A stretch of 64,000 nucleotides of DNA from Akkermansiaceae bacterium (GTDB lineage: Bacteria; Verrucomicrobiota; Verrucomicrobiia; Verrucomicrobiales; Akkermansiaceae). Positions 1 through 9,596 of this stretch are shown here, in pieces (position 1 is the first letter of the stretch; each line of letters begins with the position of its first letter). Made by a program: the position numbers and the translations under genes. The stretch is from contig CAJJBQ010000002.1 of NCBI GenBank assembly GCA_905182405.1, positions 868,001 to 932,000 on the forward strand, read 5' to 3'. The notes beneath the pieces are model-generated. The model saw only the letters and a list, made by a program, of their open reading frames with translations, searched no databases and was not told the origin of the DNA.

Positions 1-1536
1 AAGTTCCACGCCGCCATTGCCCTCGGAAATATCGGAAATTCCTCAGCCGAATCCAAGATTCACGAATTTAGTAAAGCTATTTCAAAAGAAGACACCTACC
101 TCCGCCATGCCTCTATCGTTGCAACGGTCGGATGCGCTAGCGACGGATACCTCATGCAAATGGCGAAGCATGAGTCTGATCTTGTTCAACAAATCGCCGT
201 CGTCACCTCACGTCGTCGTGCATCGCCTGAGATTGCCCGTTACCTCGACTCGCCCTACGAACACGTCGTCGCCGAAGCCGCCCGCGCCATCCACGACGAC
301 TGGACCATTCCTGAAGCGATGCCCGCCTTAGCCGCCTCCTTGAAAACCACTCCCTGGATCAATAACGAATCCATCATCCTACGAGCAATCAACGCCAACT
401 TCCACCTCGGAACTCCCATAGCCGCCCAACGTGTCGCCGCCTTCTCAACCCGCACGACCGTCCCCTTAAAGCTCCGCCTCGACGCGCTCGACGCTCTCTC
501 AAAGTGGACTCAACCCGAAAAACTCGACCGCGTGGTCGGTCGCTATCGTCCCCTTAAAGAACGTGACCCCGCCATCACCAAAGACGCCCTTTCCCCTCAG
601 CTCTCCAAGCTCCTCACCGGCCCAGAGCAAGCGATCCAAAGCAAAGCGATGAACCTCACTCGCAGTCTCGAGATAGAACTTCCCTCTGGTGCCCTCGTCT
701 TGCTTGCGAAAAACGAGAAGTCACTTCCCGAACTCAGAATTGAAACCCTCCGCGCGCTCCAAAGCCAAGAGCATCCCCAGCTCCAGGAACTCCTCTCCTC
801 AGCTCTCCAAGCCAAGAAAATCGACGTCCGTATCGAAGCACTCGTGCTCCTTTCCAAATCCAATCCCGAACTCGCCCTCAAGACCGCTTCCAAAATCCTC
901 CAAAATAAGGACGGTAACCTCACCGAAAAACAAGCCACCGTCGCACTGCTCAGCGGCACCTTCGCCTCCGAAAAAGGAGACCAACTCCTTACCCAACTCG
1001 TCGCCTCCTTCGACACAATCCCCGCCGGGCTCCAACTCGATCTCGCGGAAGCTGCCGCGATCCGAAAGCTCACTGGCCCCGCTCCCGACTTCGCCCACAC
1101 CCTCCAAGGCGGCAGCGCAACACGCGGAAAAGACCTCTTCATGAACCACCTCGCCGCCCAGTGCATCCGCTGCCACAAGGTCGAAAAGCGCAAGGGAAGC
1201 GACATCGGCCCCAACCTCAAATCCATCGGCCTCCAACGCACCCGCACCCACCTCCTCCAGTCCCTCACCGAACCCCAAGCCGTCATCACCGATGGCTACG
1301 GCTCCATTTCCCTCACTCTCAAAAATGGCACCTCCATCGTCGGCCAATTCCGCAAAGAAAAGAACGGCACCGTCGAAGTCGCCGACCCCGAAGGAAAAGT
1401 AACCAAGGTGAAAATAGCCGACATCAAAGAGCGCTCCCCCGTCGTCTCCACCATGCCCCCCGCGGGCCTCATTCTCAAAAAACGCGAAGTCCGCGATCTC
1501 ATCGAATATCTCTCCACTCTCAAAGCTAAAAAATGA
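1..1536 (+). CDS. HEAT-repeat c-type cytochrome protein (5' truncated by window)
   Basis: The frame is open from base 1, so this is the last 511 residues of a gene that starts left of the window; an internal ATG at 154 is not the likely start. Residues about 1-360 are short amphipathic helical repeats of HEAT/ARM type. A single c-type heme motif, CIRCH, is at bases 1162-1176, followed by a small beta-rich tail (GTSIVGQF, PAGLILKKREV) typical of planctomycete/verrucomicrobial 'putative heme-binding domain' proteins. Such proteins are usually exported and often carry an N-terminal sugar-dehydrogenase propeller; that part would be outside the window. The role is inferred as periplasmic electron transfer coupled to sugar oxidation. 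It ends in TGA, an ordinary use of that codon. Family confidence is high, substrate unknown. Confidence 0.85.
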   Translation, partial: KFHAAIALGNIGNSSAESKIHEFSKAISKEDTYLRHASIVATVGCASDGYLMQMAKHESDLVQQIAVVTSRRRASPEIARYLDSPYEHVVAEAARAIHDDWTIPEAMPALAASLKTTPWINNESIILRAINANFHLGTPIAAQRVAAFSTRTTVPLKLRLDALDALSKWTQPEKLDRVVGRYRPLKERDPAITKDALSPQLSKLLTGPEQAIQSKAMNLTRSLEIELPSGALVLLAKNEKSLPELRIETLRALQSQEHPQLQELLSSALQAKKIDVRIEALVLLSKSNPELALKTASKILQNKDGNLTEKQATVALLSGTFASEKGDQLLTQLVASFDTIPAGLQLDLAEAAAIRKLTGPAPDFAHTLQGGSATRGKDLFMNHLAAQCIRCHKVEKRKGSDIGPNLKSIGLQRTRTHLLQSLTEPQAVITDGYGSISLTLKNGTSIVGQFRKEKNGTVEVADPEGKVTKVKIADIKERSPVVSTMPPAGLILKKREVRDLIEYLSTLKAKK

Positions 1537-1618
1537 TCTCATATAAAGATCTCCTCCCAAGTTTAGGGTTTTCCTCCTCTCGAATTTAGGATTTTCGGCC
1601 GACAAGTCTGCTGAAGCC

Positions 1619-1843
1619 TTGGCGAAGGAGGAGAGCAGGCTAAACGTCCTCTTCATCGCCGTCGACGACCTCCAAACCGACCCCCACGAACGCCACAACC
1701 TCATCAATATCCCCGCCTTCACCGAAAAAAAAGAAGTCCTCAAAAAACAACTCTTCGCCGAGCTCGAAGCCTCCGGAGCCCTAGAAACCCCCATCCGCCC
1801 ACCCAAAGGCGAACCGCTGCATGACCGGAAGCTGAGGAGGTAG
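1619..1843 (+). pseudogene. Sulfatase remnant: N-terminus joined to C-terminus
   Basis: The 74-residue frame contains the start of a type I sulfatase core (RLNVLFIAVDDL, the first metal-binding strand) joined directly to what looks like a sulfatase C-terminus (DPHERHNLINIPAF, the usual 'D-P-x-E-x-x-N-L' tail). The middle of about 400 residues, including the CxPxR formylglycine site, is missing. No credible start codon is present. The upstream 1590-1635 stretch reads SFAKASAD on the opposite strand, a phrase also seen in modified form near 54300. I interpret this as a deletion remnant, not a functional enzyme. Confidence 0.65.
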
Positions 1844-2025
1844 TTTCTTCTTCAATCGCACAGGAATTGATCCGCCTCATTGGGGCTGCCTGAGTGATCT
1901 TACCCTCATCCCCAGATCAGCAAAAACTCATCGTCACGATATGGTGAATGCCAAGGCCATACATTACATCGCTTATGGTGGCTTTAGGCTTCTATCAGGC
2001 TCCCAGTCAGCTCACGATTCGTCGC

Positions 2026-2802
2026 ATGAACGACCGAAGAAATTTTCTCAAAAGCTGTGCCGTGGCAGCGGGTGCCGCTGGCATCAGCAATCAATCTGCG
2101 CAAGCCGAGGCCCCAATAAATCCTTCTGGAGTCAGTGGTTATCACTATCTCAAACCTTCCTTTAAAAAGGGCTCCCGTCTGCTTTTCCAAGGCGACTCCA
2201 TCACCGACATGAAATGGGGGCGCAACCAGAAAGACCGCAATCATTACCTGGGCCATAGTTACGTCTATCTCATCGCCGCCCGACTCGGAGTCGAAATTCC
2301 CGGGGACCAATTGGACTTCTACAATCGAGGAATGAGCGGCCATTCGGTCGCAAACCTCCGCGGGCGATGGCAGAAAGACGCGCTCGAAATGAAGCCAGAT
2401 CTACTCAGTATTTTAATTGGGACGAATGATGTGAACCAAGGCGCAACGCCCGAGGCATTTGAGTCCGACTATCGCTACATCTTAGATGCCAGCCTGAAGG
2501 CGAATTCTGAATTACGACTGGTGCTACTCGACCCCTTTGTCTTGAGAGTTGGTCGATTGGCCGACGAAAAAGCCTGGGCCGAGCGCCGTGCCGCGACAGA
2601 CAACCTTCGCGCTGTCGTCGCCCGCTTGGCAAAGGACTACGAGACCGTTCATGTCAAAACCCAGGACGTTTTTGACGCGGCAGCTCAAGCGGTCACCCCG
2701 GAGCATTGGATTTGGGATGGCATCCACCCCTTACCGCAAGGACATGAACTCATCGCTCGCAATTGGCTGCAGGAAGTCAGTAGCCGTTGGCCCCATCAAT
2801 GA
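2026..2802 (+). CDS. Tat-exported SGNH/GDSL-type esterase
   Basis: The chosen start at 2026 gives a clear Tat signal, MNDRRNFLKSCAVAAGAAG, with cleavage near SAQA; an in-frame ATG at 1948 would bury it. The 258-residue product carries all SGNH blocks: FQGDSITD (block I, nucleophile Ser), a glycine at SGHSVANLRGR (block II), GTNDVN (block III, Asn) and DGIHP (block V, Asp and His). This is the size and motif set of single-domain acetyl-esterase-like SGNH hydrolases, which commonly deacetylate polysaccharides or sialic acids; the actual substrate cannot be read. It stands alone between a sulfatase remnant and a convergent cytochrome gene. Confidence 0.85.
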   Translation: MNDRRNFLKSCAVAAGAAGISNQSAQAEAPINPSGVSGYHYLKPSFKKGSRLLFQGDSITDMKWGRNQKDRNHYLGHSYVYLIAARLGVEIPGDQLDFYNRGMSGHSVANLRGRWQKDALEMKPDLLSILIGTNDVNQGATPEAFESDYRYILDASLKANSELRLVLLDPFVLRVGRLADEKAWAERRAATDNLRAVVARLAKDYETVHVKTQDVFDAAAQAVTPEHWIWDGIHPLPQGHELIARNWLQEVSSRWPHQ

Positions 2803-2835
2803 TGGCGAAATGGAAATCGCTCACTCAAACAGAGC

Positions 2836-3498
2836 TCACTTCTCCATCATCTTCATCTCCGAGGATCCTCCGAGCTTCTTGGCCTTCTCCTGACTCTCTT
2901 TCGAAAGTTGCTCCAGCGGGGTGGCCACTTTCTTCCCCGTCTTCTTCAGCTCAAGGCTGACCTTCCCTTTGGAAAGTCCCCGGAAGCGCGCGGTGATCGT
3001 GATGCCTTTCGCATTGGTCCACTCTTCCCACTCCGGCTCGAGGGCCTTGGGGGCCGGGCCGAATTGCTCGGTAACGATACGGCCGTCCTTAAACTTGAGA
3101 ATCTTTTCCGGGTCCAATTCATCGGAACCTTTCTTCCCCTTCTCGCCATCGATCTTGGCCCCTTCGTGAATCCACTGAGCCACCGTCCTGACTTCCTTCT
3201 CGGTGAGACGTTCCCCTTTATTCTTCGGAGGCATCGCCCCCTTCTCATGCTCGGGCCGCACGATCGTCACGAAGAGAAAACTGGCATCCCAATCGCCCGG
3301 GATAACGACATCATTTTTCGCGAAGCGCTTGTAGAAATTCTCTTCATCATCAAAGCGAAGTCCACCCTTCACCTTCTTCGCGTTGTCACTATGGCAGTCG
3401 TAACATTTCTCCTTAAAAATCGGCATGACATCCCGCTTGTAGTCCAAGGCGGAGGCCGCCGCAAATGAGCCTTGGCTAAAGACCCGTTGAAGCGTCAC
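2836..3498 (-). CDS. PSCyt1-type cytochrome c with SHD1-like tail; N-terminus possibly damaged
   Basis: The 220-residue frame has a planctomycete cytochrome c domain: DVMPIFKEKCYDCHSD with the heme motif CYDCH near residue 32, then VIPGDWDASFLF and a GAMPPKNKG segment where Met is the likely distal ligand. The last 75 residues (EPEWEEWTNAKGITITARF ... SLELKKTGKKVATPLEQLS) resemble an SHD1 domain as found beside PQQ propellers in this phylum. The N-terminus is odd: only 17 residues (SQGSFAAASA) precede the domain. They look like the end of a signal peptide without its hydrophobic core, and the only start is a GTG. The 5' end may be truncated, or the real start may be frameshifted. It is convergent with the SGNH gene. 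Confidence 0.7.
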   Translation of the reverse strand: MTLQRVFSQGSFAAASALDYKRDVMPIFKEKCYDCHSDNAKKVKGGLRFDDEENFYKRFAKNDVVIPGDWDASFLFVTIVRPEHEKGAMPPKNKGERLTEKEVRTVAQWIHEGAKIDGEKGKKGSDELDPEKILKFKDGRIVTEQFGPAPKALEPEWEEWTNAKGITITARFRGLSKGKVSLELKKTGKKVATPLEQLSKESQEKAKKLGGSSEMKMMEK

Positions 3499-3620
3499 CC
3501 CTCAAATTTAAGGGCTCATCGCTAAGACGCCCCCAAATTTTGGTTGATCGAGAGAGACCTGCTCGTGCTTAGCGGTGGGCTCAAAATTGAGCTGGTTGGC
3601 GCCCTCATCACAAAGCTCAC

Positions 3621-3696
3621 CCGCCCCCTCTCTCCCCGCCCCTCCGGTCCAAGGGCGGTTTCAAGGCCCTCCCGCTAAAAGCAAATTCCTAGCAGT
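3621..3696 (+). repeat. Dispersed intergenic repeat, copy 1
   Basis: First of eight related copies. It has a C-rich left part, then TCCGGTCC, an AGGGCGG box, CCCTCCCGCTAAAAGC and the common right end AAATTCCTAGCAGT. In this copy CCGCCC pairs with GGGCGG around TCCGGTCC. It lies 40 bases upstream of the first giant CotH gene. It is not similar to any protein-coding region in the window. Confidence 0.85.
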
Positions 3697-3736
3697 TGGC
3701 GGCCAATCTGTTATCACCTCCATAGCTTACTAAATT

Positions 3737-6700
3737 ATGCATCTATCTTTTCGTGATTTTCCAACCGCCTCCACGGCAGCTCTCCTCACTTTGATCGGAC
3801 TACAATCCATCTCAGCCGATGTGATCATTCCCAGTTCCATCAAAGCCTTTCACCAAGGCGACAGTCTAACCGGAAATGGCGCGGCATTACAGATCATCAA
3901 CGGAAGTGGCATGTCAAAACCTGACCCCAATGATCCATCGACCTGGACCATCAACTCCACTGCATGGGCGGACGATTGGCAGGGGTTTTCAACTCCGTCG
4001 GGCAATACGACTTGGGCCGTTCTTGATCTCGGTTCCCCAACTCCCAATCTTGATCAAATCTATCTTTGGAATGTCCAGGAAAACAATGCTCGCGATCGGG
4101 GAACCAATAGCTTCAACATTTTTCACGCCACCTCCCCAACAATAACTCCTCCCACAACCAGCGGAAATGTCACCGCCTATGATTTTGCAAGCGGCGGGTG
4201 GTCCAAAATTAACGGGAGTTTTTCACTCACCCAGGGAACCGGAGATGGCGATGACGGGCAATCATTTGACGTTTCGGCGGCGGGTGGGGCCCGCTACATT
4301 GGCCTTCAAATCATCAGTAACCACGGAGGTTCTCGCGTGGGATTTGCCGAGGTCGCCTTTACCACGAGGATTCCCACTGGAGCTCCTTCCGTCGTCACGC
4401 TCACTCCAACTACAATCACTTCCTCAAGCGCGACCATTCGGGGAAACCTCATTAAGGTGGGAACAAGTTCACCCACCATGAGTCTTCATTGGGGACCATC
4501 CGATGGAGGAAATAGCACAGCGGCATGGGCCAATACCCAGAATCTTGGAACCCAAGCCAACCCCGGAGAATTCTCCTCCAGCCTCATCGGCCTACAGCCC
4601 AACACCACCTACTTTTACCGCGCTTATGGCGCGAACGCCCAAGGCGAGGATTGGGCTTCTTCGAGCGAAACTTTCACCACCGCCTCCGCGCCACCAACCG
4701 TGGAAAACGTCGCCGCAAGCAACATCATGGGAACCAGCGCCACCATCGGGGCCACCGTCAACTCGACCGGCGGGGAAATCCCCACCCTGGTTATTCATTA
4801 CGGAGACAATGATGGCGGTACAGGTAATTGGGATTCGCAACTCGACCTCGGTTTACAGACCAGCTCCGACAGCGAAAATATTTCAGACCTCACTCCTGGG
4901 ACGACCTACTTTTTCCGCGCAGCCACGACCAACTCCGCAGGGACCTCATGGGCCTCGTCGACCGACAGTTTTTCAACAACCGCAGTCAATTCACCAACGA
5001 TTACCAACTCGCCTGCCGGCGGAATCAACGGAAACTCCGCCACCCTAAACGGAGAAGTCAGTGATGCCGGTGGAGATCCCCCGACAGTCACGATTTACTA
5101 TGGAATGATTGACGGAGAATCCACTCCGGAAAACTGGCAACTGTCCGTTCCTGGCGGTACCCGGACCGGTTCATTTTCCCGCCTCGTTTCCAACCTCCAA
5201 CCCACAACGAAATACTACTTCCGCGCCTTTGCGCAAAACGCCGCGGGCAGCAATTGGGCCTCAACCTCCCAGACCTTCACCACGCCGGTTTTTACTACAC
5301 CTTCAGTCGTCATTAACGAGATCCATTACGACGAGGATAACAAAACTGTTCGATCCGAATTCATCGAGATATTCAACCCGAGCAACAATCCCTTCGATCT
5401 CTCTGACTATTATTTTTCCAGCGGAATTGACTTCAAATTCCCCGCCGGAACCACCCTTGCTGCCGGAGGTTACTTGGTCGTCGCGGAAAACCCAGCCACC
5501 ATGCTCTCCCGCTTTGGATACTCGGGAGCGCTGGGACCTTTCGCGAACGGGTCCTTTCTCAAAAATTCAGGCGAACGAATCACTCTTCGCAATCCCGCCG
5601 GAACCACCATCGATGAAGTTGATTATCAACTTGGCTTCCCCTGGCCCACTGTGGGAGATGGCATCGGAACCCCGCGAGTCAGTCCTTCCATCGAATTGAT
5701 CAATCCTCTCCTCGATAACGATCTCGGAGGAAGCTGGCGGGCATCCGGATTTCCTGCCGCCACCTCAAACAGCGGAGGCGGAGGCGGCCCCGTCAACTAC
5801 ATCGCCGCCAACGCGACCTGGAAATATCTCGACGACGGCAGCAACCAGGGGACCTCATGGCGCGCCACCGGATTTGACGACTCGGGTTGGAGCAGTGGTC
5901 CCGCTGAACTTGGCTACGGAGATTTCGACGAAGTCACAACCGTGAACTCCGGACCTAGGGGAGGCCGCTACGCCACCACCTACTTCCGAGGTTCAACCAA
6001 CATTCCTGATCCTTCGACATTCGTGAACTTCACCATTTCGGTCACCTACGACGATGCCTACGCCATTTACGTCAACGGCACAGAAGTTGCTCGTCATGCC
6101 GGCCTCACCAACAATGCTCCCTTCGACGAATACGCGAACAATAACGTCGGCAATAATGCTAACGACACCCTAACTATCCCCGCAAGTGCGTTTGTCGCAG
6201 GAACCAATATTATCGCAGTCGAAATCCACCAAACCAGCAGTGGCAGCAGTGACATCAGCTTCGCCCTTTCCCTCACCGGAGAAACGTCAGGCGGAACTCC
6301 GGGAGGTAGTTTTTCCCCCACCCCTGGCGCAGCCAACCAATCTTACACGACAGCGGTGCCGCCTCAGATTCGCCAAGTAAATCATCTCCCCAAGGAACCA
6401 ACTTCAGGTCAACCCGTCGTCGTGACTGCCAAGGTCACCGACCCCGATGGCGTCGGTTCCGTGACCTTGCAATATCAAGTGGTGAATCCCGGCGACTACT
6501 TCTCCCGCTATCTCAAGTTCAACAGCAACGGGACCTCTAATGAAGATCCGCGCTATGAAGACCCTAGCGAATGGACCGACGTAATCATGACCGATGATGG
6601 CACAGGTCGGGACGCCCTCGCATTCGACTCCGTCTTCACGGTTACCCTGCCCGGCACGCTGCAAACAAATCGTCGACTGATTCGTTACCGGATCCTGGCC

Positions 6701-9298
6701 GGCGACACTCCCGGCGCCGAAATCACGGCGCCCTACAAGGATGATCCCCAACCAAACTTCGCCTACTTCGTTTACGATGGCACTCCCGACTGGAGTGGCT
6801 CTATCCGCCCTGGTGACACGCCCGTGAACTACCCTGGTTCATTGATGTCGAGTATCGCAACCTACTTTCTGCTTAGTAAAAACTCTTGGGTAGATGATTC
6901 CCAGTTTGGGGGATACGGAGGGTCGGAATACCTCTGGCCCGGCACCATGGTCTATGACGGCCGAGTTTACGACCACATCCAATACCGCCCCCGCGGCGGC
7001 GTCCATCGTTACCAGTATGGCAAAAATTTCTGGAAGTTTGATTTCGGTCGCGGCCAACGATTTGAAGCACGCGATCGCTATGGCGAAAAATATTCCCAGC
7101 CTTGGAACAAACTGAATTTCTCCTCCCTCGTTCAGCAAGTAAACTTCAACCACCGCGGCGAACAAGGACTGTTAGAAGGCGTGGGGTTCAAACTCTTCGA
7201 GCTCAGCGGAGTAGAGGCATGCAACACACACTATGCCCAATTCTACGTCATCGATCAAGCCAGCCCGACCGGAGCCAATCAGTATGAAAGCGACTACTAC
7301 GGCCTCTATCTCGCTATCGAACAATTGGACGGCCAGTATCTTGATGAACATGACCTTCCCGATGGTAACCTATACAAAATTGAAGGAAACAGCGGCAGCT
7401 CCAACAACCAAGGCCCGACCCAGGTGGATAACCGCAGTGATGTCAGCAGCTTCATCAGTGCCTATCGAAACAGAACACCAAGCGCCCAATGGTGGGAAGA
7501 CAACCTCGATATCGAAAAGTATCTCAGTTACCGGACCATCGTCGAAGGCATCCATCACTACGACATCGCCGGTGGTAAAAACTACTTCTACTATCACAAC
7601 CCGGAGACTTCTAAATTTGAGGTGCACCCATGGGATCTCGACCTTACCTGGGCCAACAACATGTATGGTAATGGCAATCATGATTTTAAATCAAAGGTCG
7701 CGCAGAATCCGGCCTTCAATACCCGCTACCAGAATCGCGTCCGTGAAATCATGGACCTCCTTTATAACTCGGATGAAGGCTACAAATTGATCGATGAAAT
7801 GGTGAAAGATGTTTGGACTCCGGGATCCCCTTCCCTCGTCAGCGCCGACCGCCGACAATGGGACAACAACCCACGGATCAATCACCCTGACCGCTATTAC
7901 GACGTGGCTTCAGACAAGGACTTCGGGGGAATGATTCAGGTCCTTAAGAACTACCTTGTCTCCCGTGGAAGCTGGATGGAAAGGAGCCTCCTCACCCAAA
8001 ACAATAGTATCCCGACCACTCCAGTCCTAACATACTCAGGCGCAGCTGGATTTCCCAGTAATGGCCTGCTTTTCACCTCCAGCAACTACAGCTCTGCCAC
8101 CCCGTTTGCGGCGATGGAATGGCGAATTTCCGAGATCTACGATCCCACCACAGCAAACTATGTTCCCGGAGATCCTTACCTCTATGAGATCGAAAATCCT
8201 GACACATCGGGCGAACTGACCTCCTTCGATTCGGGCTACCTCTTCCCGACAGTTTTAGCCAGACCCGGCCAAACCTATCGTGTTCGCGTCCGACATCAGG
8301 ACACCGCCGGGCGCTGGAGCCACTGGTCCGAGTCCGCCGAGTTTATGGTTTCATCTCCGGACATCAGTCCATTCGTCGACGATCTCCGCATCACCGAAGT
8401 CCACTACCATCCTGGCCCGGCCAGTGCAACGGAACAAGCCATGGGATGGACTGATTCAGATTTCGAATACCTCGAGCTTCAAAACATTGGAACAACTCCC
8501 ATCGATATGACCGATGCTCGCTTTACCAAGGGAATCGATTTTGATTTTTCGCCGGGAACCATAATCGAACCAGGGGCTTTTCTTCTCATCGTGAAAAACC
8601 AGACAGCATTCGCTTCACGCTACGGAGCTGGGCTTCCGATCGCCGGCGAATGGGATCTCAACGATAAATTGAGCAACGGAGGAGAGAACATCAAACTCTC
8701 GCTCGGCTCTGGCACCGCCATCATCGAATTCACCTATGATGACAATGCCCCTTGGCCGACTTCTCCCGACGGAGGAGGCTCCAGCCTCACTCTCAGCCTA
8801 CCCACCGAAACCCTCCCCGCGGATCATTCAAACCCGCTAGCTTGGCAAGCCAGTCAACAGACCGGTGGCACCCCTGGTGTTACCGGGCCCGGCACTTCAA
8901 ACTTCGAGTTGTGGGCTCAGAGCATTGGCCTAGGCGCCGAAGCCTCCATGATCGACGACAATGATAACGATGGTATGAACAACCTTCTCGAGTATGCCTT
9001 GGACTCCGACCCAATGAACGACTCAAGCCATCGCCTTCCATCAGGAGCAACCGAGTTGATCGAGGTCGATGGCGTAACCGCTCGCTATCTGACCTTAACG
9101 TTCCGACGCAATCTCGCCGCTTCCGAACTCACCTTTACCGTGGAGCTGGCCGACGATCTTACCGGGTGGAATAACAATACAGCCGTCCCGGTTTCTACGA
9201 CCGACCATGGCGATGGCACAGCCACCGAAGTCTGGCGCGCGCCCCTCCCTCTGAACAATGACTCCAGCCAGTTCGGCCGACTTCGAGTCACCAACTAG
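3737..9298 (+). CDS. Giant secreted CotH-kinase/lamin-tail protein 1 (1853 aa)
   Basis: An exported multidomain protein. Order by residue: hydrophobic signal (about 10-30, ending SISADV); an N-terminal discoidin-like beta domain (30-213) shared closely with the paralog at 24102; three or four fibronectin-III-like repeats with TYFYRAYGANAQG-type ends (215-515); lamin-tail domain (from VVINEIHYDE, about 522-676); a jelly-roll segment with WKYLDDGSNQGTSWR (685-850); an Ig-like linker; a CotH-type kinase fold (about 1030-1330) with the catalytic-type motif PWDLDLTW; an FN3-like segment; a second lamin-tail domain (about 1545-1690); and a C-terminal calcium-loop motif DDNDNDGMNN (about 1740). CotH proteins are secreted atypical kinases in known cases; whether this one is active is unknown. 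No C-terminal sorting signal is obvious. Confidence 0.85.
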   Translation: MHLSFRDFPTASTAALLTLIGLQSISADVIIPSSIKAFHQGDSLTGNGAALQIINGSGMSKPDPNDPSTWTINSTAWADDWQGFSTPSGNTTWAVLDLGSPTPNLDQIYLWNVQENNARDRGTNSFNIFHATSPTITPPTTSGNVTAYDFASGGWSKINGSFSLTQGTGDGDDGQSFDVSAAGGARYIGLQIISNHGGSRVGFAEVAFTTRIPTGAPSVVTLTPTTITSSSATIRGNLIKVGTSSPTMSLHWGPSDGGNSTAAWANTQNLGTQANPGEFSSSLIGLQPNTTYFYRAYGANAQGEDWASSSETFTTASAPPTVENVAASNIMGTSATIGATVNSTGGEIPTLVIHYGDNDGGTGNWDSQLDLGLQTSSDSENISDLTPGTTYFFRAATTNSAGTSWASSTDSFSTTAVNSPTITNSPAGGINGNSATLNGEVSDAGGDPPTVTIYYGMIDGESTPENWQLSVPGGTRTGSFSRLVSNLQPTTKYYFRAFAQNAAGSNWASTSQTFTTPVFTTPSVVINEIHYDEDNKTVRSEFIEIFNPSNNPFDLSDYYFSSGIDFKFPAGTTLAAGGYLVVAENPATMLSRFGYSGALGPFANGSFLKNSGERITLRNPAGTTIDEVDYQLGFPWPTVGDGIGTPRVSPSIELINPLLDNDLGGSWRASGFPAATSNSGGGGGPVNYIAANATWKYLDDGSNQGTSWRATGFDDSGWSSGPAELGYGDFDEVTTVNSGPRGGRYATTYFRGSTNIPDPSTFVNFTISVTYDDAYAIYVNGTEVARHAGLTNNAPFDEYANNNVGNNANDTLTIPASAFVAGTNIIAVEIHQTSSGSSDISFALSLTGETSGGTPGGSFSPTPGAANQSYTTAVPPQIRQVNHLPKEPTSGQPVVVTAKVTDPDGVGSVTLQYQVVNPGDYFSRYLKFNSNGTSNEDPRYEDPSEWTDVIMTDDGTGRDALAFDSVFTVTLPGTLQTNRRLIRYRILAGDTPGAEITAPYKDDPQPNFAYFVYDGTPDWSGSIRPGDTPVNYPGSLMSSIATYFLLSKNSWVDDSQFGGYGGSEYLWPGTMVYDGRVYDHIQYRPRGGVHRYQYGKNFWKFDFGRGQRFEARDRYGEKYSQPWNKLNFSSLVQQVNFNHRGEQGLLEGVGFKLFELSGVEACNTHYAQFYVIDQASPTGANQYESDYYGLYLAIEQLDGQYLDEHDLPDGNLYKIEGNSGSSNNQGPTQVDNRSDVSSFISAYRNRTPSAQWWEDNLDIEKYLSYRTIVEGIHHYDIAGGKNYFYYHNPETSKFEVHPWDLDLTWANNMYGNGNHDFKSKVAQNPAFNTRYQNRVREIMDLLYNSDEGYKLIDEMVKDVWTPGSPSLVSADRRQWDNNPRINHPDRYYDVASDKDFGGMIQVLKNYLVSRGSWMERSLLTQNNSIPTTPVLTYSGAAGFPSNGLLFTSSNYSSATPFAAMEWRISEIYDPTTANYVPGDPYLYEIENPDTSGELTSFDSGYLFPTVLARPGQTYRVRVRHQDTAGRWSHWSESAEFMVSSPDISPFVDDLRITEVHYHPGPASATEQAMGWTDSDFEYLELQNIGTTPIDMTDARFTKGIDFDFSPGTIIEPGAFLLIVKNQTAFASRYGAGLPIAGEWDLNDKLSNGGENIKLSLGSGTAIIEFTYDDNAPWPTSPDGGGSSLTLSLPTETLPADHSNPLAWQASQQTGGTPGVTGPGTSNFELWAQSIGLGAEASMIDDNDNDGMNNLLEYALDSDPMNDSSHRLPSGATELIEVDGVTARYLTLTFRRNLAASELTFTVELADDLTGWNNNTAVPVSTTDHGDGTATEVWRAPLPLNNDSSQFGRLRVTN

Positions 9299-9372
9299 TG
9301 AAATATCAGTTCATCGGCATCAAGACACTCGCCAACCAAACCACTGAAAATCCCACCACACCCATCAGCCAA

Positions 9373-9446
9373 CCCCCTTTCGCCCCCTCCGCTCCGGTCC
9401 AGGGGCGGCTTCAAGGCCCTCCCGCTAAGAGCAAATTCCTAGCAGT
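9373..9446 (+). repeat. Dispersed intergenic repeat, copy 2
   Basis: Closely matches copy 1 from CCGGTCC to the end AAATTCCTAGCAGT. Here CGCCCC pairs with GGGGCG around the TCCGGTCC loop, which suggests that pairing is maintained between copies. It sits between the CotH gene and the membrane SGNH gene. Confidence 0.85.
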
Positions 9447-9596
9447 AACCACATCCCGCCTCATGGCTAATATTTCCCGACCACTGTCAAATCTCCGGAA
9501 AAGAGGTTAGCAATTCACCATTAGAAGCGATAGCGGATTACGCCGCTATTTAAAATCAGTTGCAATGATTGAAATCCACGGTCCATCATCGCTAAA

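Noticed and set aside
799..1806. 335-residue reverse-strand frame
   Set aside because: It is the antisense shadow of the HEAT/cytochrome gene, low in complexity, and contains the sulfatase remnant on the other strand.
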